A stretch of DNA of 64,000 nt from Saprospiraceae bacterium (GCA_020628095.1 JAHDFP010000015.1:1-64000); one strand, 5' to 3'; positions 31,866-43,334 are shown, counted from the first letter of the stretch. Translations and numbers: made by a program. The notes: generated by a model not told the origin, from the sequence alone.

Positions 31866-32855
31866 TTAAAGTAGTTTATTTTTTATGCACCAGTCCAATG
31901 TGATGTCCAAGCCCTGGCTCAGATTATATTGGGGTGCGAAGTTAAAATCATTTTTTAATTCTGTTATATCTACTGCGAAAGACCTTGCAAAATATTCTTT
32001 CACCTTATTCTTGTTCAATAGTGGAAATTCGCCTTTTAGTTTTCCTGTCCATTCGCTCACTGCGGCGATAGCTTTCATGGCTGGAATAGGTATCCTGATG
32101 CTTATTGTCTTTTTGTCAAGTTTTGATTTGAGAAGATTATTGAGCTCATTATGTGGATAAGGGATGCCATCACTGACAAAGTATGCCTTATTGCGCACTG
32201 ATGAACTAAGCGTATGTATGACCAGGCGAGACAGATCTTTTATATATATGAAGGTCTGTAATTGTTCGCCTTTGCCTATGATAGGTTCTATTCCTTTTTT
32301 TATGGTTTTATAGACTTCGACCATATCGACATCTCTGGGTCCGTACACAGCAGTAGGTCTCAGTATGATCGAAGGAATTTTCTTAAATGATTGCACGAAC
32401 TGTTCTGCTTGCAACTTGGATTCTCCATACCAAGTGACAGGGTGCGGTGTCGCATTTTGATCCAATATTTGATTGAGTTGTCTATCGGCTGGACCATAAG
32501 AAGCAAGACTACTTATCAGGACCAGTTTTTTGGGTATGACATTTTCTTCTATGAGGATGCGACATATTTTGCGGATATAGCCCGCATTTATCTTAAAATA
32601 AGTTTCTTTATTAGGTGCATTAGTTACACCCGCATTGAGTACGATATAATCAAAATGATGCGAAGATAATTGCTCCCTAAGATTGTCTTCATTTTCAAAA
32701 TTGTAATAGACAAAGTTGATTCTGGGATCTTGGAGGTATTGTAGGTTACTAGACTTGCGCACACCAGCATATACACTATATCCCTGCGCCAAGGCGTCCT
32801 CTACAATATGACTGCCTACAAAACCATTACTTCCTGTGACCAGAAGTTTAGGCAT
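31866..32855 (-). CDS. NAD-dependent epimerase/dehydratase family; probable ceramide reductase (CerR-like)
   Basis: This extended SDR has the TGSNGFVGSHIVEDAL nucleotide-binding motif, the Ser/Tyr/Lys set in LISSLASYG and WYGESKLQAE, and the late RPTAVYGPRD phrase. In Caulobacter an enzyme of this family (CerR) reduces the oxidised ceramide intermediate after acylation, and the gene lies near spt. Here the gene directly follows, with a one-base overlap, the GNAT-type ceramide synthase and precedes inositol-phosphate synthase. The CerR role is therefore a context-based inference on a secure family assignment. It could otherwise act on a sugar nucleotide. Confidence 0.75.
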   Translation of the reverse strand: MPKLLVTGSNGFVGSHIVEDALAQGYSVYAGVRKSSNLQYLQDPRINFVYYNFENEDNLREQLSSHHFDYIVLNAGVTNAPNKETYFKINAGYIRKICRILIEENVIPKKLVLISSLASYGPADRQLNQILDQNATPHPVTWYGESKLQAEQFVQSFKKIPSIILRPTAVYGPRDVDMVEVYKTIKKGIEPIIGKGEQLQTFIYIKDLSRLVIHTLSSSVRNKAYFVSDGIPYPHNELNNLLKSKLDKKTISIRIPIPAMKAIAAVSEWTGKLKGEFPLLNKNKVKEYFARSFAVDITELKNDFNFAPQYNLSQGLDITLDWCIKNKLL

Positions 32856-33988
32856 TAAGCTTCTTTGAGATTATAGTTATATAAGCGATATGTCTTGTAT
32901 TTCTTTCCATTCAGTTTTTCTGCGGATGCCACCATCTCGGCATTAGACTCTAATATCCAAGAAGCCTCACCACCTAAAAGCTTCCTCTTTTTTGCCTCCA
33001 GTATATTTTTAGCAAAAAATATGGCTTCTATTCCTTTTCGTCGATATTCTTGTTTGACACCAGTGGCCATAATCCGTACGCAGCTTACTTTTTTCTTGTT
33101 GAGTAATAGCTTGAATACATTGAATGGGAAAAGTCTACCTTTTTTGAATGATTTAGTGATTTCATTCACATCAGGAATAGATACTGAAAATCCAACAGGC
33201 TCGTTATCTACCTCTGCGATGTACATGAAGTCTTCATCCGCCATAAGTTTGAGACCTGAAGCCAAGTGAATCCACTCTTCGTCAGTGAAAGGCACAAAAC
33301 CCCAGTTTTTTTCCCAGGCTGCATTATAGATGTTTTGTAGCTTAGTAATCTCCTTTTTGAAGTCTTTGATACGGATATTACGGATGGTGATACCTGTACG
33401 AGCAAGCCTTTCTTCCAGTAATTTGGACAGTTTGATTGATTTTTCTGAGACCGCCTCGGTATATATCATAAAAGCGAAGAGGTCCATCTCCTTGGTAAGA
33501 CCGCATTGCAATAATAGATCGTCATAGTATGGCTTATTATAAGTCATCATGATCTTAGGTGGCTCATGAAATCCATCTATGAGGAAGCCCGCCGTTTCGT
33601 TAGTTGTGAGATTAGTCGGACCTATCAGGGCATCATAATTTTCTGCGGCGAGCCAGCTTTTAGCTGAACTAAGCAAAGCTTGTAATACTTCTTTATCGTT
33701 GATAAACTCTAAAAAACCAAAAAATCCCACGTTAGAGTCATGATATTGGTTGTAGCGAGGGTTCTTTATAGCCGCTATTCGACCTACGATTTTATCATTT
33801 TTGTAAGCCAAATAACATTGTGTATCCCCATAATTATAAAAAGGATACTTTTTTTTATCAAACATTTCCTTCTGAGCAATGAATAGCTCTGGTACATAGT
33901 TAGGGTCTCCCTCATAATGCTCATGAGCGAAGTCGATAAACTGGCAAATCTCTTTCTTAGAGTTTGCTTCCTTTATGGTGATGGACAT
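32855..33988 (-). CDS. GNAT-fold acyltransferase; probable bacterial ceramide synthase
   Basis: The 377-residue protein carries a GNAT fold, with a late acetyl-CoA-binding-type motif (SCVRIMATGVKQEYRRKGIE) and an N-terminal region containing GPTNLTTNETAGFLIDGF. This two-part layout is found next to spt in Bacteroidota and resembles the bacterial ceramide synthase (bCerS) group, which N-acylates 3-oxosphinganine using acyl-CoA. The gene lies 27 bp after spt and overlaps the CerR-like gene by one base. Assignment to bCerS rests mainly on this context; family membership in GNAT is clear. Confidence 0.75.
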   Translation of the reverse strand: MSITIKEANSKKEICQFIDFAHEHYEGDPNYVPELFIAQKEMFDKKKYPFYNYGDTQCYLAYKNDKIVGRIAAIKNPRYNQYHDSNVGFFGFLEFINDKEVLQALLSSAKSWLAAENYDALIGPTNLTTNETAGFLIDGFHEPPKIMMTYNKPYYDDLLLQCGLTKEMDLFAFMIYTEAVSEKSIKLSKLLEERLARTGITIRNIRIKDFKKEITKLQNIYNAAWEKNWGFVPFTDEEWIHLASGLKLMADEDFMYIAEVDNEPVGFSVSIPDVNEITKSFKKGRLFPFNVFKLLLNKKKVSCVRIMATGVKQEYRRKGIEAIFFAKNILEAKKRKLLGGEASWILESNAEMVASAEKLNGKKYKTYRLYNYNLKEA

Positions 33989-34015
33989 TTGCCTTATTTT
34001 ATGACAAGCAATTGT

Positions 34016-36189
<2,174 letters not shown>

Positions 36190-36197
36190 AGATGGAT

Positions 36198-36707
36198 TTA
36201 CAACACTATTCGCTCGTAGACAGCTTGTTTATTATTACAACCGAATAATTCTATATATTTCACCTGTGGGAAAATGCCAAATTCGTCGGCATAGACGTAG
36301 ATATTCTTTAGTTCGGATATGCTCCCATTTATATTACAATAGGTCGCGCTATGTCCATTTTCTTCTTGACTTACGAAAAACTTTAACTTCTTGTAGGAAG
36401 TCATACAGCACTCGTAAGTTGTGTTGTTTATTTTTCTGGATTTGTATCCAAATGCCTTTTTCTGAATATTGTTAAGCACGCCTTGTGACCCGTCACTGGA
36501 ATAATTAATCCAGTTGACATTGATAGGGTAATCTTGATTGATTAGTCCATCAGGGTTTTTATTAAGAGTGTAGACTAGCGTGTTTTTATTGAGATTTCTT
36601 TGGATAAAAAAAAGAAGATTGTCGACGTCTTTAGGTACAGGGTAATCATCTGGCAAACCTGATTCTCCCTTGATGACAAATTGAGATTTAGTCAGATCGG
36701 TGTACAT
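36198..36707 (-). CDS. DUF4833 domain protein
   Basis: The 169-residue protein matches DUF4833: LLFFIQRNLNKNTLVYTLNK at the N-terminus, INVNWINYSSDGSQ, and YVYADEFGIFPQVKYIELFG at the end. No biochemical activity is known. There is no signal peptide, so it should be cytoplasmic or peripheral. It is found with inositol-lipid genes here, between the CDP-alcohol phosphotransferase and the PAP2 protein, 65 bp and 8 bp away. Its place inside the operon suggests a structural or regulatory part in this lipid pathway. Confidence 0.8.
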   Translation of the reverse strand: MYTDLTKSQFVIKGESGLPDDYPVPKDVDNLLFFIQRNLNKNTLVYTLNKNPDGLINQDYPINVNWINYSSDGSQGVLNNIQKKAFGYKSRKINNTTYECCMTSYKKLKFFVSQEENGHSATYCNINGSISELKNIYVYADEFGIFPQVKYIELFGCNNKQAVYERIVL

Positions 36708-36772
36708 AATAGATTTCGGTTAGGTTATAAAGACGAAATTAAACGTTTTCTGTTGCCCTACAGTTCTTTTTG

Positions 36773-37474
36773 TCAACCATTTTTTCTTAGCTCATTGGAA
36801 GCATGATTAAGCCTTTGGATAGCCGTCATATTAGCCGAAATAGCTAAAAAGAATATAGCAATACTGAATATGGAAATTGTTTCGAAAAGAGGCTGATTGA
36901 GCCAATCTACATTATATGTATAAGCTCCGCCCATAATAGACGACAAAATAGAGGTCGCTATACTAGAAAAAGCAATGAGTAATATCCTTTCTGGTCTCTG
37001 CATAAGACCGACGCTGGCATCCGCATTGAGACCTTCGGCTCTTGCTCTCGTATAGCTGACCATAATAGAGCCTATCATGGCCATAAAACAAAATATAGAT
37101 GTAAATAGGTAGTTCTGTGTGACAGTGTAATAACAGAATCCAAAAAACATAAATAATTCACTGTAACGATCTATCACAGAGTCAAATAAAGCACCAGAGG
37201 GGTGCGCGGTACCACTTAGTCTGGCCAATCGGCCATCCACCATATCCATAGCTCCTGCCAATAAGATAATCCACCCAGCTATTCCTATATACTTATGGTT
37301 ATCTCTATCTCCGATCTCCGCTCCATATATAAGTACCGCAGCAGAGCCGACCGTCAGGAGCAACCCAAACAGGGTAATCATATTAGGTGTTACCTTGAGT
37401 TTGATAAGGACTTTGATTATAGGATCCATGACCTTATAAGCCAGTTCTTGTCCTTGTTTTTTTAAATCATACAT
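36773..37474 (-). CDS. CDP-alcohol phosphatidyltransferase; probable phosphatidylinositol-phosphate synthase
   Basis: The CDP-alcohol signature DxxDGxxARx8Gx3Dx3D is complete at DMVDGRLARLSGTAHPSG followed by ALFDSVIDR. About six membrane helices and 233 residues match the family. Together with the inositol-phosphate synthase and the PgpA-like phosphatase in the same operon, the best reading is transfer of a phosphatidyl group from CDP-diacylglycerol to inositol phosphate. PgsA or PssA activity cannot be excluded by motif alone. It is the first gene of the minus-strand lipid operon, 136 bp from the divergent KASIII gene. Confidence 0.85.
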   Translation of the reverse strand: MYDLKKQGQELAYKVMDPIIKVLIKLKVTPNMITLFGLLLTVGSAAVLIYGAEIGDRDNHKYIGIAGWIILLAGAMDMVDGRLARLSGTAHPSGALFDSVIDRYSELFMFFGFCYYTVTQNYLFTSIFCFMAMIGSIMVSYTRARAEGLNADASVGLMQRPERILLIAFSSIATSILSSIMGGAYTYNVDWLNQPLFETISIFSIAIFFLAISANMTAIQRLNHASNELRKNG

Positions 37475-37610
37475 CTTTTATACGGTAACTTATTCATCCG
37501 AAATTTAGACTTTATTATCTCAAATCTTAAATTGTGATTGTGTTTTTTAGACGAATGAGACACATCATTCTTTGTACTAAGACTTTATAGTCTTTTTTTA
37601 AACCAATACG

Positions 37611-38669
37611 ATGAAATCGAAAATTGCAGGATTGGGTAAATATCTACCCAGTATCACTATGACCAATGATGATTTGACCAAATTCATGGATACTTCTGAC
37701 GAATGGATACAAGAGCGAACAGGAATCAAAGAACGACGATATGCCATAAAACATAAAGAAACGACCTCTACGCTCGGTGCCAAAGCAGCTGAGATTGCCA
37801 TAGAACGGGCCGGAATCACTAAGGAAGATGTTGATTTTATAATTTTTGCGACCCTCAGTCCTGATTATTACTTTCCTGGGAGCGGTGTATTACTCCAGAG
37901 AGAATTGGGTATCTGTGATACGACCATTGGGGCGCTGGATATAAGAAACCAATGCTCTGGTTTTATATATGGTCTATCTATAGCTGATCAATTTATCAAA
38001 ACAGGCATGTATAAAAATATCCTTCTTGTAGGTGCAGAAATGCACTCTATGGGATTAGATTATACCACACGTGGTCGAAATGTCACTGTGATATTCGGGG
38101 ATGGCGCTGGAGCAGCAGTTATACAGCCTTGTGAAGACGAGGGCAAAGGCGTACTGACGACCCATCTACACTCTGATGGAAGGTTCGCCGAAGAATTAGC
38201 TATGAAAAATCCAGGGTCACATGGCGGTTATCATCTGGAGGATGCGACAGCTTACGAATTTCCAGATAAAGATTCGCCAGGAGATATTTTTGTGACGCAG
38301 GGCATGTTGGATAATGCCTTATTATATCCCAACATGAATGGTCAATTGGTATTCAAAAATGCCGTGGTCAGATTTATGGAAGTTATACAAGAAGCTTTTC
38401 AGACGGCTCAATTGCCCTTATCAGAACTAGATATGTTCATTCCACATCAGGCCAATCTTAGGATTAGCCAGTTTGTACAAAAGAAAATAGGGCTGACCGA
38501 CGACCAGGTATATAATAATATACAACGATATGGTAATACCACCGCAGCATCCATTCCTATCGCATTGACGGAGGCATGGGAGGAGGGCAAAGTCAAAGAT
38601 GGCGACCTCGTCTGTCTTGCGGCTTTCGGTAGTGGATTTACCTGGGGAAGTGCCCTCATCCGCTGGTAG
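37611..38669 (+). CDS. 3-oxoacyl-ACP synthase III (KASIII/FabH-like)
   Basis: This thiolase-fold enzyme starts acyl-chain synthesis from acyl-CoA and malonyl-ACP. The catalytic triad is visible: C115 in RNQCSGFIYGL, H279 in IPHQANLRI and N309 in YGNTTAASIPIAL. DTSDEWIQERTGIKERR is the FabH start. At 352 residues it is about 30 longer than E. coli FabH, with an insert around GSHGGYHLEDATAYEFPDKD. A second KASIII for specialised lipids is possible given that it diverges from the sphingolipid/inositol operon. A hairpin followed by T residues lies at its stop. Confidence 0.88.
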   Translation: MKSKIAGLGKYLPSITMTNDDLTKFMDTSDEWIQERTGIKERRYAIKHKETTSTLGAKAAEIAIERAGITKEDVDFIIFATLSPDYYFPGSGVLLQRELGICDTTIGALDIRNQCSGFIYGLSIADQFIKTGMYKNILLVGAEMHSMGLDYTTRGRNVTVIFGDGAGAAVIQPCEDEGKGVLTTHLHSDGRFAEELAMKNPGSHGGYHLEDATAYEFPDKDSPGDIFVTQGMLDNALLYPNMNGQLVFKNAVVRFMEVIQEAFQTAQLPLSELDMFIPHQANLRISQFVQKKIGLTDDQVYNNIQRYGNTTAASIPIALTEAWEEGKVKDGDLVCLAAFGSGFTWGSALIRW

Positions 38670-38694
38670 GGGTCTATCCCCTGATAAATTTTTC
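38668..38694 (+). terminator. Possible terminator at the end of the KASIII gene
   Basis: AGGGG-TCTAT-CCCCT (38668-38682), directly overlapping the TAG stop, is followed by GATAAATTTTT. This fits a short intrinsic terminator. The right arm can instead pair with a downstream AGGGG as part of the larger palindrome below. Confidence 0.45.
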
Positions 38695-38743
38695 CCCTGC
38701 TGGTAGCTTGCATTGAGCTTGTCGAATGTGGGGGTCAGGGGAT
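38676..38743. repeat. REP-like palindromic element
   Basis: ATCCCCTGA (38676-38684) is exactly complementary to TCAGGGGAT (38735-38743). Inside, CCCC (38694-38697) can pair with GGGG just before the right arm. The centre holds CATTGAGCTTGTCGAATG, a partly self-complementary word of the kind seen in dispersed intergenic repeats. No second copy exists in the window. Confidence 0.45.
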
Positions 38744-38777
38744 GGATTGTTAAAGTGATTTTTAAATTATATGGACT

Positions 38778-39494
38778 ATGAAGCTTGATATATTGGCTAT
38801 CGGGGTACATCCTGATGATGTAGAGCTTGGGTGTGGTGCGACCATTCTCAAGCAAATTGCACTTGGATATAAGGTCGGAATACTCGACCTGACACAAGGT
38901 GAATTAGGAACCCGAGGCAATGCCAAACTTAGACTGGAAGAGGCAGAAAATGCAAGGGCGTATGCGGGGGCGTTAGTCAGAGAGAATATTGGCTTAGCCG
39001 ATGGATTCTTTTCTAATGATAGAGATAGCAAAATTAAGATCATCCAGATCATAAGAAAATACCAGCCAGAAATCATTCTCGCCAACGCTGTAAAAGACAG
39101 ACATCCAGATCATGGCAACGCCGCCAAGCTCATCTATGAGGCTTGCTTCTTATCTGGTCTACTCAAAATAGAAACTCAATGGGATAATAAGGTGCAAGAG
39201 AAGTGGAGACCAAGAAAATTATTCAATTACATTCAAGATTTTGACCTTGTACCTCATGTCGTGGTCGATGTATCCGATTACATAGAACAAAAAATAGAGA
39301 TGGTACTGCATTTTCGATCTCAGTTCTATACCTCTGACAAAAACGAACCTGAAACACCTATCTCTTCCAAAGATTTTATTGATAACCTAAGAGGTCGTGC
39401 CAGGGCGCACGGACGGCGTATCGGTGTCAAATATGGCGAAGGATTTACTTGCGAGAATTTTATAGGTACAGATGATATAATGAAAATATTATAG
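38778..39494 (+). CDS. bshB1: Bacillithiol biosynthesis deacetylase BshB1
   Basis: This PIG-L/LmbE-family zinc deacetylase removes the acetyl group from GlcNAc-malate during bacillithiol synthesis, the low-molecular-weight thiol of many Bacteroidota. Zinc-binding HPDD (residues 11-14, in AIGVHPDDVELGCGATI) and HPDH (DRHPDHGNAAKLIYEAC) are present. The BshB1 sub-family phrases TQGELGTRGNAKLRLEEA and RGRARAHGRRIGVKYGEGF near the C-terminus support the specific name. Length is 238 residues as expected. No bshA or bshC lies nearby. Confidence 0.92.
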   Translation: MKLDILAIGVHPDDVELGCGATILKQIALGYKVGILDLTQGELGTRGNAKLRLEEAENARAYAGALVRENIGLADGFFSNDRDSKIKIIQIIRKYQPEIILANAVKDRHPDHGNAAKLIYEACFLSGLLKIETQWDNKVQEKWRPRKLFNYIQDFDLVPHVVVDVSDYIEQKIEMVLHFRSQFYTSDKNEPETPISSKDFIDNLRGRARAHGRRIGVKYGEGFTCENFIGTDDIMKIL

Positions 39495-39523
39495 AGTCAG
39501 GATTGGTAAAACAGAGAATAAAC

Positions 39524-39865
39524 TTACTCTGGCTTTTTGACGTCTATTTTTTGACCATACTCTAAGGCTTCTGTGTACTCTACAGTCCCTAATCTGATTT
39601 TGATAGGCCTTTTGGCTATTGCGTTGATTTTGTTTTCCAGTTTACACATGACTCCCAGATGGTCCAGGTAGGTCTTGTTGTATTTTTTGACCATAGAAGG
39701 GGGCTTAGATATCGTATCGTTTTTTAATAGTAATTGGCTTTTTGTGACAATGGTATGACTGGGTGCTGCATTCGGGTTATTTGTAGATATGTTCTGCGCA
39801 TAACCAGTAGTGGTTGCAATGGCTAAAAGAAGAATAGCAATATATCTAAAACTAAATCTTATCAT
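39524..39865 (-). CDS. Small exported hypothetical protein, 113 aa
   Basis: A clear signal peptide (RYIAILLLAIATTTGYAQ) precedes about 85 mature residues without a recognisable domain. Basic stretches such as KPPSMVKKYNKTYLDHLGVM and a C-terminal EYGQKIDVKKPE suggest a small periplasmic protein. The gene starts one base after the stop of the degenerate M23 gene on the same strand, so the two are likely co-expressed and may act together. It is convergent with bshB1. I cannot propose a function. Confidence 0.65.
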   Translation of the reverse strand: MIRFSFRYIAILLLAIATTTGYAQNISTNNPNAAPSHTIVTKSQLLLKNDTISKPPSMVKKYNKTYLDHLGVMCKLENKINAIAKRPIKIRLGTVEYTEALEYGQKIDVKKPE

Positions 39866-39866
39866 C

Positions 39867-40820
39867 TTATCGATTTTGATCGAGCCACTTTTTATATTTT
39901 TTCAGTTCCTTTTTTGACATTTCATATTTGATGGTGTTGTCATCGTGATTAGCTACAATTTCTTTTCCTCCACAATGCTCAAATGTTATAAGACCATTCT
40001 CGGTATTAAACTTAATAGGAACATACGAGATATTGTGCATTTCATCTATAGTCTCTCCATTTTTTACTTTTGGATACCTGTCATAATAGTAAACAGAAAA
40101 GCTAAAATGACTGCCATAATTGTAGTTTGCCGCATCTGATATAGCGATAGCCTGCCCTGGATATACTTTGTCTCCTGGGTCTACCAAGTTACCTCCAACT
40201 TTAAATTTAGAGTAACTCGCCGTCGTTCCATCTTTATGTTGTACACGTATGAAGTTTTTTTCACTTGTAAAGCTTACTTTTTGTTTTGATTCGGAATTAT
40301 CGATACTATTCTTGACTTTGGTTACTGTACCCATTCGTGCAGCATAAATAGTGTCTCCTACATTCGTTTTTACAGATAGACTATACCAGTTTCTTGGTGG
40401 ATCAATTCCAAGATAAGAATCCCACGCATAAGAATGTTTATCTATTATGGTGCTACTTTTATTCTTAACTGGAAGCAAGTAAGGGTAATCAAAGTCTGGT
40501 TTTTTCTTGTGGTGACCATTATAGCTTTTCGTCTTATACTTAAATTTTGGTCTAGACAGTTTTGTTATTGACCTTACTTCACATAAGAGATTTCTTCCGG
40601 GCTTTACACTTGTGATAAAACCACTGTCACTTTTAGAACAGCTACCATCGGTAATATATTCGAATGTAAGATGTATTACTCGATAACCATAGTATTTGTT
40701 TTCTGCATATATTTTATAGGACGTGCTTCTACCGTCCCATTCTCTATAAGTACGAATCTGGGCTTGGATACTAGAAGTGATTAATGTGAGTATAGCGATT
40801 AATAGACACTTGTTGTTCAT
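39867..40820 (-). CDS. Secreted M23/LytM-like protein, probably inactive
   Basis: The track ORF starts at 40865; I prefer the internal ATG at 40820, which gives an immediate signal peptide (MNNKCLLIAILTLITSSIQA). The mature part has an M23-type lysostaphin/LytM core: IDKHSYAWDSYLGI, GDTIYAARMGTVTKVKN, NFIRVQHKDGTTASYSK and VYPGQAIAISDAANYNYGSH. The HxH motif normally ending the site reads HFS (GSHFSFSVYYY), so the zinc-binding second histidine is lost. Catalysis is therefore doubtful, and the protein may bind peptidoglycan or activate an amidase, as EnvC does. Confidence 0.75.
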   Translation of the reverse strand: MNNKCLLIAILTLITSSIQAQIRTYREWDGRSTSYKIYAENKYYGYRVIHLTFEYITDGSCSKSDSGFITSVKPGRNLLCEVRSITKLSRPKFKYKTKSYNGHHKKKPDFDYPYLLPVKNKSSTIIDKHSYAWDSYLGIDPPRNWYSLSVKTNVGDTIYAARMGTVTKVKNSIDNSESKQKVSFTSEKNFIRVQHKDGTTASYSKFKVGGNLVDPGDKVYPGQAIAISDAANYNYGSHFSFSVYYYDRYPKVKNGETIDEMHNISYVPIKFNTENGLITFEHCGGKEIVANHDDNTIKYEMSKKELKKYKKWLDQNR

Positions 40821-40898
40821 GGATTGATTTAGTTTTTTTCTACAGACTAAAATAGATAAAAACAAATTGGGTATCCACTATATAAAGTTTTGTAAGGT

Positions 40899-43334
40899 TT
40901 ATATTCTAACGATCTTTTGCGTATATGATTTATTACCTAAAATGATATTTATAATATAGATACCTGGATAAATATTAGTTGTTTCTATAGAGACTTTTTC
41001 ATTACAATTAATTTTTTGAGTTGAAACTATTTTATTATTTATATCAAGGAGAATTATTTCTGCGTTATCGCAATTATGATTAGGTAACGTAAGGTTCAAT
41101 TCATTTCCAAATGGGTTTGGTGATATAAAGATCTCCTCTGTCAGAGGCTCTGGAACAAGGACGGAAGCGACTTTTGTATGATTCTTTCTACCATTATTCA
41201 AATGTTCTGTTATCTGATAGTAATATATTCCATTGTTAGTTATGTTGGCGTCTGTCCAGTTCATATTTGTCAGAAGTTCGTTTTGTTCTAATTGACCTAT
41301 GAGGCGATATTCCGTATCGGACACATGTTTTCTTAGAATATCAGATTGGATCACCTTATCAGAAGACGGACTCCATTTTAGTATAATGTCTCCGCTGTCT
41401 TTTTGCCATTGAGCGACAAGGTTGTTGTCGGCAATATCAAGAGTTATTCTATCGGTATAAATATGACCGTAATTATCAGCGATATAGATATTATGTAGAT
41501 AGTCAAAATATAAGAATTGATATTGAAGAGAAGTGATAAGTTGATCCCCGATAAATGCAGAATTAATGGTTGCGAAATCGTCATAAGTATATTTTATAGT
41601 GTCTCGGTTACCTAACTTGAAAAATACATCATCCGAACCTTCTATAAATCCATAATGAGATATATAATTAGTGGTTTCATGATATTTAGTAAAAGTAATT
41701 CCAAAATCATCACTTCGATAATATTCCCAAAATCTATCGGTAATGGTTCGCTCGTATTTAATAGCCACGATTAGTTCACCACTTCTTTTTTTCAATATGT
41801 ATATGTCATCAATATCATATCTTGATGGCAAATCGGCTATGGGTAATTCAATATCTAACGAATCCAATGCGCCTGCTGATAGATCATATTTTCTCACTAC
41901 AAGTTCAGTAGGGAAAGTATTGAGTTCGTAAGTAATTAGTTGACCTTCGTAATACACATAGTCGCAAAGGCCACAGTCAATGGTCATCCAATTTTCTCCA
42001 CTATCGACAGAGATATTAATATTATCATAGAAATACTCCTGGTAGATTAATATTTCACCTGATACGATTGTTTTATCAGGGCAATAAGTCAGAGAGTCTA
42101 CTATTTCGCCTGTAACGTTTTCCGAATAGCACTCATAATCTCTTGAATCTTCTTGTTCGAAATAGAAATGACCGTCCAAAGAAATATAATCCAGTTCGTA
42201 CGTGCGGCGGTCATCAATGTCAATTTTTTTCCATGTCCTATCATACTGCCATATATGATGGTCCTCTGTTATTACAAATAGACCATCATTATATGTAGAA
42301 TACATTTTATCAATCCGGGTATGCGTCATAGGAGGTATGATATAACCAGCGATATCAGATTGGTCGAGTTCCGCAAATTCGTATGAGGTACTATATTTTT
42401 TATATAACCGATCTTTATGCATTACGCTACTGGCGATTTCTTGTTGATTTCTATTGTAAAGTGCATAATTCTGAGCTCTTTTGTCGAATGGCTCAGAATA
42501 AGCCTTATCGATAGAACTTGTATAGATATAGTCTTGGTTTAAAAGATAAATGGAATCTTGATAAACGTGATTAAGTGAGGCCCACATTCTTTCACCGTCA
42601 CTATCTAATAAAGGTTTTTTGTTCAAATCCGTCAGGTCTGGATTATATCTATAGATAGTATCTTGTTTCCAATGTAAACTAGTAAGTCTGAAAAAATATA
42701 CGTAATCGTCCGTAACTATTAGGTCACTTGTTTGCTCACGATTAAAGACATAGTTAACAAGATTCATCTCTTTATCATACACTGCGATATCCAAGGCTCC
42801 TCCTCTATCATTAGCAAAATATGTAAAGGAATCGGTTTTATAGAATCTGGTTTTGCCCCAATAATATCCCGAAGGTGTAGGATTGATTATGGAAAATATC
42901 AAATTATCAAATGAACCATCATAAGCTCGGAATAATGACCCAGAAGCGAAGTATATAGTGTCATTGACTACATCTACACTACAAGAACCAGAGGCAAAAT
43001 TGTACTCGTTCCAGACATTATTACCATCTAATGTAAAAATTGTTCCTGAACCACTATGAAATATTAATGTTCCATCGCTGAGTTTTTTAATTTCTTCGAC
43101 ACGGTAAGGAAGAGGAAAAGTATCCCACGATATTCCCTGATCTACTGACTTATAGCAAAAGTCCCAACTATTATATTTTGGTATGAGATATATGTCATCT
43201 TCTACGAAAATCAAGTCATCTATTGATGTTTCTGGAATCGAAGGAAGCTTGGTGAGGTTAATTTGCGAATGGATGTAGGGTTGTAAGCATAGGACTGATA
43301 AGACAGTCTTGATCAATACTGATAGAGGTTTCAT
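40899..43334 (-). CDS. Secreted beta-propeller-like protein with T9SS type A sorting domain
   Basis: The 811-residue protein has a signal peptide (SVLCLQPYIHSQ). A long array of WxxF/Y strands with dispersed Ser/Tyr follows (for example GTIFTLDGNNVWNEY and SVDSGENWMTIDCGLCDYV), typical of BNR/sortilin-like or VCBS-type propellers. An FN3-like domain near residues 630-730 (NLVAQWQKDSGDIILKWSPS) precedes the C-terminal sorting domain: ISPNPFGNELNLTLPNH, then IYPGIYIINIILGNKSYTQK. It should be exported by the type IX system. The substrate is unknown. Confidence 0.82.
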   Translation of the reverse strand: MKPLSVLIKTVLSVLCLQPYIHSQINLTKLPSIPETSIDDLIFVEDDIYLIPKYNSWDFCYKSVDQGISWDTFPLPYRVEEIKKLSDGTLIFHSGSGTIFTLDGNNVWNEYNFASGSCSVDVVNDTIYFASGSLFRAYDGSFDNLIFSIINPTPSGYYWGKTRFYKTDSFTYFANDRGGALDIAVYDKEMNLVNYVFNREQTSDLIVTDDYVYFFRLTSLHWKQDTIYRYNPDLTDLNKKPLLDSDGERMWASLNHVYQDSIYLLNQDYIYTSSIDKAYSEPFDKRAQNYALYNRNQQEIASSVMHKDRLYKKYSTSYEFAELDQSDIAGYIIPPMTHTRIDKMYSTYNDGLFVITEDHHIWQYDRTWKKIDIDDRRTYELDYISLDGHFYFEQEDSRDYECYSENVTGEIVDSLTYCPDKTIVSGEILIYQEYFYDNINISVDSGENWMTIDCGLCDYVYYEGQLITYELNTFPTELVVRKYDLSAGALDSLDIELPIADLPSRYDIDDIYILKKRSGELIVAIKYERTITDRFWEYYRSDDFGITFTKYHETTNYISHYGFIEGSDDVFFKLGNRDTIKYTYDDFATINSAFIGDQLITSLQYQFLYFDYLHNIYIADNYGHIYTDRITLDIADNNLVAQWQKDSGDIILKWSPSSDKVIQSDILRKHVSDTEYRLIGQLEQNELLTNMNWTDANITNNGIYYYQITEHLNNGRKNHTKVASVLVPEPLTEEIFISPNPFGNELNLTLPNHNCDNAEIILLDINNKIVSTQKINCNEKVSIETTNIYPGIYIINIILGNKSYTQKIVRI

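Noticed and set aside
38427-38897. 156-aa minus-strand ORF spanning the fabH-bshB1 gap
   Set aside because: It covers the ends of two certain plus-strand genes and has low-complexity shadow composition.
42600-42630. tRNA-like GTTCAAATCC word
   Set aside because: It lies inside a coding frame of the T9SS protein with no acceptor or anticodon stems around it.
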